Below, one piece after another: positions 7,013 to 10,937 of a DNA stretch of 10,937 bases. Numbering within the stretch: the stretch's first letter is position 1; every line of letters starts with the position of its first letter. A program made the translations under genes and the position numbers. Source of the stretch: Nautiliaceae bacterium (GTDB lineage: Bacteria; Campylobacterota; Campylobacteria; Campylobacterales; Nautiliaceae); contig JALTBU010000035.1 of the NCBI GenBank assembly GCA_027008345.1, positions 1-10,937 on the forward strand. Reading direction: 5' to 3'. The notes beneath the pieces were generated by a model. That model saw only the letters and a program-made list of their open reading frames with translations. It ran no database searches and had not been told where the DNA came from.

Positions 7013-7567
7013 ATGGCAGAATATAGATTGACTACACCTCTTAGCGATGAAGATGTAAGTAAACTTAAAGCAGGAGATATTGTATATTTAAACGGAACTT
7101 TATATACAGCAAGAGATGCGGCTCACAAAAGACTTGTTGATTTGATTTTAAGTGGAGAAGAACTTCCGTTTGATTTAAAAGGTGCTGTAATTTATTATGT
7201 AGGTCCAACTCCTCCAAAACCGGGTGAGCCTATTGGAAGTGCAGGACCTACTACAAGTTACAGAATGGATCCATATGCCCCAATTTTAATTGAACACGGT
7301 TTAAAAGGTATGATTGGTAAAGGTAAAAGAAATCAAGCTGTTAAAGATGCTTGTGTAAAACACAAAGCTGTATATTTCGGTGCAGTGGGAGGGGCTGCTG
7401 CACTTATTGCAAAAGCAATTAAAAAAGCTGAAGTTATAGCTTATCCAGAACTCGGACCAGAGGCTGTCAGAAGAATAGAAGTAGAAGATTTTCCTGTGGT
7501 TGTTGTAAATGACACTTATGGAAATGATTTATATGAAGAAGGAAGAAAACTCTGGGAAGAAAAATAA
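7013..7567 (+). CDS. Class I fumarate hydratase, beta subunit
   Basis: This 184-residue protein corresponds to the C-terminal domain of single-chain class I fumarases. Family signatures are YYVGPTPPKPGEPIGSAG followed by PTTSYRMDPYAP (substrate-binding segment), the GMIGKGKRN glycine/lysine loop, and the AVYFGAVGGAAAL hairpin, ending with the typical ELGPEAVRRIEVEDFPVVVVND. It must pair with the alpha subunit to build the active site. It lies 10 bases after alpha with AAAGGA before its ATG, clearly the same transcript. A hairpin spans its stop codon. The same fumarase versus tartrate-dehydratase caveat applies as for alpha; genome context decides for fumarase. Confidence 0.9.
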   Translation: MAEYRLTTPLSDEDVSKLKAGDIVYLNGTLYTARDAAHKRLVDLILSGEELPFDLKGAVIYYVGPTPPKPGEPIGSAGPTTSYRMDPYAPILIEHGLKGMIGKGKRNQAVKDACVKHKAVYFGAVGGAAALIAKAIKKAEVIAYPELGPEAVRRIEVEDFPVVVVNDTYGNDLYEEGRKLWEEK

Positions 7568-7574
7568 TCTTCCC
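7554..7574 (+). terminator. Hairpin over the end of the fumarase beta gene, weak terminator candidate
   Basis: GGGAAGA (7554-7560) and TCTTCCC (7568-7574) form a perfect 7-bp stem with a 7-base loop that contains the stop codon TAA (7565-7567). No T-run follows (TGTTACTTATCC), so it is a poor intrinsic terminator and may instead protect the 3' end of the mdh-fum transcript or act with a factor. Confidence 0.45.
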
Positions 7575-7614
7575 TGTTACTTATCCTCACATTTAATTTT
7601 TGCTTAACAATTTT

Positions 7615-7672
7615 TTGTAACTTTTTGAAACTGAGTGTGATATAATAATTTTATTGAGTTTAAATAAAGGAG
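7615..7672 (+). promoter_or_regulatory. Promoter and ribosome binding site of sucCD
   Basis: TGATATAAT at 7638-7646 is an exact extended -10 (TGNTATAAT). Upstream lie spaced T-runs around 7597-7601, 7611-7616 and 7622-7626 in place of a clear -35, as known for sigma-70 promoters of Campylobacter and Helicobacter. TTGTAAC at 7615-7621 is half of the dyad seen before icd and oorD but is placed differently relative to the -10. AAAGGAG (7666-7672) is five bases from the sucC ATG. The implied leader is about 25 bases. Confidence 0.65.
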
Positions 7673-7677
7673 TATAG

Positions 7678-8850
7678 ATGAATATACATGAATATCAAGC
7701 CAAAGAAATATTTAGAAAATACGGTGTACCTACTCCAAGAGGAGGCGTTGCTTTTTCTGGACCAGAAGCAAGAAAAGTAGCGGAAGAACTTGGTGGTGAT
7801 TTATGGGTTGTAAAAGCTCAAATTCACGCAGGTGGTAGAGGAAAAGCTGGTGGTGTAAAACTTGCAAAATCACTTGATGAAGTAGAAAAAATAGCAGAAG
7901 AAATGCTTGGAATGACACTTGTTACTCACCAAACAGGACCTGAGGGTAAAGTGGTTAAAAAAGTATATATCGAAGAAGGTGCTGATATTAAGGCTGAATA
8001 TTATCTTGGAATGGTTCTTGATAGAGCACTTGAAATGCCTGTTATGATGGCAAGTACTGAGGGTGGAATGGAAATTGAAGAAGTTGCGGCTAAAACACCT
8101 GAGAAAATCATTAAAGTTCCTATTGATCCTGCTATTGGATTTCAGCCTTTTCATGCAAGAAAACTTGCATTTGGACTTGGACTTGGAAAAGATGAACAAA
8201 AAGAATTTATAAAATTTGCAAGTGCACTTTATAATGTGTATATGGATAACGATGCTGAACTTATTGAAATTAACCCTCTTATTAAAACAGGCGAAGGTAA
8301 ATTTATTGCTCTTGATGCAAAAATGGGATTTGATGATAATGCACTTTATAGACATCCGGATATTGCAGAAATGAGAGATTTAGACGAAGAAGAACCAACT
8401 GAACTTGAAGCTAAAAAATATGGATTAAGTTATATTAAACTTGATGGAAATGTTGGATGTATGGTTAATGGTGCTGGTCTTGCTATGGCTACAATGGATA
8501 TTATTAAACATGAAGGCGGTGAACCTGCAAACTTCCTTGATGTTGGTGGTGGGGCAAATCCAGACACTGTTGCAAAAGGATTTGAAATTATTCTTAGTGA
8601 TCCTAATGTAAAAAGTATTTTTGTAAATATTTTTGGTGGAATTGTTAGATGCGACAGAGTTGCAAACGGTATTTTAGAAGCAACTAAAAAAGTAGAAGTA
8701 AATGTTCCTGTAATTGTTAGACTTGACGGGACAAATGCAGAGGAAGCTGCTGAAATACTTAGAAATGCAAATATTAAAAATATAATCCCTGCTGAAGATT
8801 TAAAAGATGGAGCTAAAAAAGCTGTTGCTGCTGCGAAAGGAGAGTTATAA
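7678..8850 (+). CDS. sucC: Succinyl-CoA synthetase (ADP-forming), beta subunit
   Basis: The subunit carries the ATP-grasp and C-terminal CoA-ligase domains; with SucD it joins succinate and CoA at the cost of ATP, or the reverse. At 390 residues it aligns with the E. coli protein almost without gaps: Lys46, the Gly-Arg-Gly at 53-55 (AGGRGKAGG), Glu99 and Glu107 for nucleotide, Asn199 and Asp213 for magnesium, Asn264 (VNGAGLAMAT) and the GIV at 321-323 (FGGIVRCD) for substrate. It starts at the first ATG, in the typical opening MNIHEYQAKEIFRKYGVP. It has its own promoter, separating it from the fumarase genes, and its stop codon shares one base with the sucD start. In a reductive cycle it would run in the ATP-consuming direction (inference). 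Confidence 0.97.
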   Translation: MNIHEYQAKEIFRKYGVPTPRGGVAFSGPEARKVAEELGGDLWVVKAQIHAGGRGKAGGVKLAKSLDEVEKIAEEMLGMTLVTHQTGPEGKVVKKVYIEEGADIKAEYYLGMVLDRALEMPVMMASTEGGMEIEEVAAKTPEKIIKVPIDPAIGFQPFHARKLAFGLGLGKDEQKEFIKFASALYNVYMDNDAELIEINPLIKTGEGKFIALDAKMGFDDNALYRHPDIAEMRDLDEEEPTELEAKKYGLSYIKLDGNVGCMVNGAGLAMATMDIIKHEGGEPANFLDVGGGANPDTVAKGFEIILSDPNVKSIFVNIFGGIVRCDRVANGILEATKKVEVNVPVIVRLDGTNAEEAAEILRNANIKNIIPAEDLKDGAKKAVAAAKGEL

Positions 8851-9728
8851 TGAGTATTTTAGTAAATAAAGATACAAAAGTTATCGTACAAGGTTTTACT
8901 GGTAAAGAAGGTACGTTTCATGCGCAACAATGTATGGATTACGGAACAAATATTGTTGGAGGTGTAACTCCAAACAAAGGTGGTATGACTCATCTTGGAA
9001 AACCTGTTTTTAATACTGTTGCTGAAGCAGTCAGTGCAACAGGAGCTACTGTTAGTATGATTTTTGTTCCGCCTGCATTTGTTGCAGATGCAGTGATGGA
9101 AGCTGCAGATGCTGGTATTGAATTAGCTGTGATTATTACAGAAGGTGCTCCTGTTAGAGATATGATGTATGCTAAACATTATGCTGTTAAAAAAGGTATG
9201 AAAACAATTGGACCAAACTGTCCAGGAATTATAACAGCAGAAGAGTGTAAAATAGGTATTATGCCAGGTAACATTTTCAAAAAAGGAAATGTGGGACTTA
9301 TTTCTAAATCTGGTACTTTAACTTATGAAGCAAGTAATCAGGTAGTAAAAGAAGGTCTTGGAATTACAACAGCTGTTGGTATTGGGGGAGATCCAATTAT
9401 TGGGCTTAGTTATAAAGAACTTCTTCCAATGTTTGAAGCAGATCCTGAAACAGAAGCAATCGTTATGATTGGTGAAATTGGAGGAGATTTAGAAATTCAA
9501 GCAGCAAAACTTATAAAAGAAAAAATCACAAAACCTGTGGTTGCTTTCATTGCAGGTCAAACTGCTCCAAAAGGTAAAAGAATGGGGCATGCTGGTGCAA
9601 TTGTCAGCGGAAGTAAAGGTACAGCTCAGGAAAAAATGGAAGCTCTAAGAGCAGCCGGAGTTTATGTAGTTGAATCTCCTGCGGATATAGGTGCTACAGT
9701 AGTAAAAGCTCTTAAAGAAAAAAAATAA
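8850..9728 (+). CDS. sucD: Succinyl-CoA synthetase (ADP-forming), alpha subunit
   Basis: The 292-residue alpha subunit binds CoA and carries the phosphohistidine that relays phosphate between ATP and succinyl phosphate. Visible elements are the CoA-binding Rossmann loop QGFTGKEG (14-21), Lys43, VIITEG (94-99), GPNCPGIITAEECKIGIMPG, the ligase core GLISKSGTLTYE (149-160), and the active histidine His247 in RMGHAGAIVSG. The ATG overlaps the sucC stop by one base (TAATG), and AAAGGAG of the sucC end serves as its ribosome binding site, indicating translational coupling and equal dosage of the two subunits. A strong hairpin follows seven bases after the stop. Confidence 0.97.
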   Translation: MSILVNKDTKVIVQGFTGKEGTFHAQQCMDYGTNIVGGVTPNKGGMTHLGKPVFNTVAEAVSATGATVSMIFVPPAFVADAVMEAADAGIELAVIITEGAPVRDMMYAKHYAVKKGMKTIGPNCPGIITAEECKIGIMPGNIFKKGNVGLISKSGTLTYEASNQVVKEGLGITTAVGIGGDPIIGLSYKELLPMFEADPETEAIVMIGEIGGDLEIQAAKLIKEKITKPVVAFIAGQTAPKGKRMGHAGAIVSGSKGTAQEKMEALRAAGVYVVESPADIGATVVKALKEKK

Positions 9729-9734
9729 TAAAAG

Positions 9735-9766
9735 GCCAAAAATCCTAATGATTTTTGGCATCTTTA
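9735..9766 (+). terminator. Terminator after sucD
   Basis: GCCAAAAATC (9735-9744) and GATTTTTGGC (9750-9759) form a perfect 10-bp stem with the loop CTAAT, followed by ATCTTTAT. The T-tract is imperfect but the position right after sucD and before a new promoter supports termination of sucCD transcripts. Confidence 0.65.
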
Positions 9767-9833
9767 TATCATTTGCAATATTATATTCCCTCTCGATATA
9801 GCTATTCTATATACAAATAAACTGATTTGGCTT

Positions 9834-9889
9834 GTTTTCACTTTTAATTGTTAATTTTACATTTTCAATTTCCCATTTATAATTTATAT
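9834..9889 (+). repeat. Degenerate heptamer array upstream of oorD
   Basis: Eight successive 7-base units share phase and outline: gttttca, cttttaa, ttgttaa, ttttaca, ttttcaa, tttccca, tttataa, tttatat (starts 9834, 9841, 9848 and so on). The outline TTTTMAA resembles the second half of the array before icd (attttca, atttttc, attttac). The rest of the 261-base gap 9729-9989 holds the sucD terminator, a short inverted repeat ATATAG-CTATT-CTATAT (9796-9812) and the oorD promoter region; no ORF is convincing there. Confidence 0.5.
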
Positions 9890-9895
9890 TACTAT

Positions 9896-9914
9896 TTGTA
9901 ACAATTCATATAAA
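9896..9914 (+). promoter_or_regulatory. Promoter region of the oor operon with TTGTAACAA dyad
   Basis: TTGTAACAA (9896-9904) is followed after exactly four bases by TATAAA (9909-9914), the same arrangement and spacing as before icd. If TATAAA is the -10, the leader is about 70 bases. A later box TATCAT at 9953-9958 is an alternative -10 that would give a leader of about 30 bases. The ribosome site AAAAGGAG (9977-9984) is five bases before the ATG, and the 18-base leader end is nearly the same as that of icd. Confidence 0.5.
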
Positions 9915-9989
9915 AATCCCTATATTTAATTAATTTTAGATGTTTATTTAGGTATCATATATATGTAAAGAAAAGCAAAAGGAGAATAA

Positions 9990-10289
9990 ATGGCTTTAAA
10001 TGTTGATTTTAAATTAAAAGCACCTGAAAATACGCCTGTTTGGGTAGATGAAGCAAAGTGTAAAAGTTGTGAACTTTGTGTTGATTTTTGTCCGACAGGA
10101 GTTCTTGAAATGGTTCCTGATCCACATAATATTTTAGGACAAATGGTTAAAGTTACACATCCTGAATATTGTATCGGATGTAAAGAGTGTGAACTTGAAT
10201 GTCCTGATTTTTGTATTTTTGTAGCTGAGAGAAATGAATATAAATTTAAAAAACTTAATGAAGTTAAAAAGCTTAAAGGAGAACAATAA
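9990..10289 (+). CDS. oorD: 2-oxoglutarate:ferredoxin oxidoreductase, ferredoxin-like delta subunit OorD
   Basis: This 99-residue protein has two [4Fe-4S] cluster motifs: Cys24, Cys27, Cys30 and Cys34 followed by Pro, and Cys61, Cys64, Cys67 and Cys71 followed by Pro. A loop of about 25 residues separates them, longer than in small bacterial ferredoxins and usual for OorD/KorD. It is the electron-carrying subunit of the complex that converts 2-oxoglutarate + CoA to succinyl-CoA + CO2 with reduction of ferredoxin or flavodoxin, or the reductive carboxylation in the opposite direction. The charged tail after residue 80 (KFKKLNEVKKLK) is typical. An extra Cys75 lies just past the second motif. 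It heads the operon, has a strong AAAAGGAG, and its stop shares one base with the oorA start. Pairing with oorA excludes a free ferredoxin. Confidence 0.93.
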   Translation: MALNVDFKLKAPENTPVWVDEAKCKSCELCVDFCPTGVLEMVPDPHNILGQMVKVTHPEYCIGCKECELECPDFCIFVAERNEYKFKKLNEVKKLKGEQ

Positions 10290-10937
10290 TGCCAAGAGAA
10301 GTAGTGTCTACCGGAAACCAACTTGCAGCAAAAGCAGCAATTGATGCAGGTTGTAAATTTTTTGGAGGATATCCAATTACTCCATCAAGTGAAATTGCAC
10401 ACGAAATGAGTAAACTTCTTCCAAAAGTAGGTGGTGTATTTATTCAAATGGAGGATGAAATTGGAGGTATATCAGTTGCACTAGGTGCAAGTATGAGTGG
10501 TGTTAAATCAATGACAAATACATCTGGACCTGGTATTTCACTTAAAGCTGAACAAATTGGTCTTGCTTTTATGGCAGAAGTTCCGTTAGTTATTACAAAT
10601 GTAATGAGAGGTGGTCCGTCAACAGGTCTGCCAACAAGACCACAACAAGGTGACATTCTTCAAGCACAAGCTCCAACTCACGGTGATTATCAGTCAATTG
10701 CTCTTTGTCCAGGGAGCCTTGATGAGTGTTATACTGAAACTGTAAGAGCATTTAATTTAGCTGAGAGATTTATGACGCCTGTATTTGTGTTACTTGATGA
10801 AACACTCGGACATATGGTAGGAAAAGCGGTACTTCCTGATATTGAAGAAGTTGAAGCTAATACTATAAACAGAAGAGTTTATGAAGGTGATCCTGCTACA
10901 TATGAACCTTATAATGTTCCAGCGGATGAGCCTGCAA
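10289..10937 (+). CDS. oorA: 2-oxoglutarate:ferredoxin oxidoreductase, alpha subunit OorA (3' end outside window)
   Basis: The frame is open from ATG 10289-10291 to the right edge, 216 codons, so the C-terminal part is missing from the window; relatives have roughly 375 residues. The N-terminus PREVVSTGNQLAAKAAIDAGCKFFGGYPITPSSEIAHEM and the following EDEIGGISVALGASMSG, TNTSGPGISLKAEQIG and MRGGPSTGLPTRPQQGD are hallmarks of the alpha chain of 2-oxoacid:ferredoxin oxidoreductases of the 2-oxoglutarate (KorA/OorA) type, the chain forming the pyrimidine-side domain around thiamine diphosphate. The start overlaps the oorD stop (TAATG) and uses AAAGGAG ten bases back, implying coupled translation. 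oorB and oorC are expected just beyond the edge by analogy with Campylobacter and Helicobacter. The enzyme is oxygen-sensitive and is a key step of the reductive cycle. Confidence 0.94.
   Translation, partial: MPREVVSTGNQLAAKAAIDAGCKFFGGYPITPSSEIAHEMSKLLPKVGGVFIQMEDEIGGISVALGASMSGVKSMTNTSGPGISLKAEQIGLAFMAEVPLVITNVMRGGPSTGLPTRPQQGDILQAQAPTHGDYQSIALCPGSLDECYTETVRAFNLAERFMTPVFVLLDETLGHMVGKAVLPDIEEVEANTINRRVYEGDPATYEPYNVPADEPA

Noticed and set aside
7870..8355. 161-codon open frame on the minus strand inside sucC
   Set aside because: It lies wholly within sucC, encodes a Phe/Lys/Ser-rich nonsense-like protein and follows from the biased codon use of the sense strand.
9796..9812. ATATAG-CTATT-CTATAT inverted repeat as terminator or operator
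   Set aside because: Six AT-rich pairs with no T-run and no second copy near other promoters; expected by chance in this DNA.
9944..10321. 125-codon minus-strand frame across oorD
   Set aside because: It mirrors OorD and the OorA start, whose cysteine motifs and TAATG coupling leave no doubt about the sense strand.

Overview
The window is a low-GC bacterial segment that looks like a chemolithoautotrophic member of the Campylobacterota, most likely the order Nautiliales (Nautilia, Caminibacter or Lebetimonas type); the genus cannot be resolved by eye. The reasons are: the gene order icd-mdh-...-sucC-sucD-oorD-oorA, which I recall from Campylobacter and relatives, with the mltG / AsmA-like pair beside it; a monomeric-type NADP isocitrate dehydrogenase; strong AGA/ATA/AAA codon preference; short AAAGGAG leaders; and extended TGNTATAAT-like -10 boxes without a clear -35.

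Layout. Positions 1-1840 hold a very AT-rich minus-strand gene for a large AsmA/YhdP-like envelope protein. It is open to the left edge and starts at a GTG that no simple ATG scan would find. Its first 62 bases overlap, head to head, the start of mltG (1779-2696, plus), an endolytic murein transglycosylase. A 241-bp gap follows, filled first by degenerate 7-bp repeats and then by a promoter. From 2938 to the right edge everything is on the plus strand and belongs to central carbon metabolism: icd, mdh, a two-subunit class I fumarase, sucC, sucD, oorD and the first 216 codons of oorA.

Together the metabolic genes encode a continuous arc of the citric acid cycle. Read reductively: oxaloacetate to malate (mdh), malate to fumarate (fumarase), [fumarate to succinate is not encoded here], succinate to succinyl-CoA (sucCD), succinyl-CoA + CO2 to 2-oxoglutarate (oorDA...), and 2-oxoglutarate + CO2 to isocitrate (icd). 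The ferredoxin-dependent Oor and the clustering with fumarase fit a reductive TCA cycle, but ATP citrate lyase, the decisive marker, is not in the window, so direction is inferred. Hairpins after icd, fumarase beta and sucD split the locus into transcription units icd / mdh-fum / sucCD / oorDA...

No exotic new system (defence, mobile, CRISPR) is visible. The observations most worth following are a shared promoter architecture TTGTWACAA-N4-TATAAAA ahead of icd and ahead of oorD, degenerate heptamer arrays in the same two gaps, antisense-encoded membrane anchors of mltG and the AsmA-like gene, and a terminator-like hairpin inside the AsmA-like reading frame.
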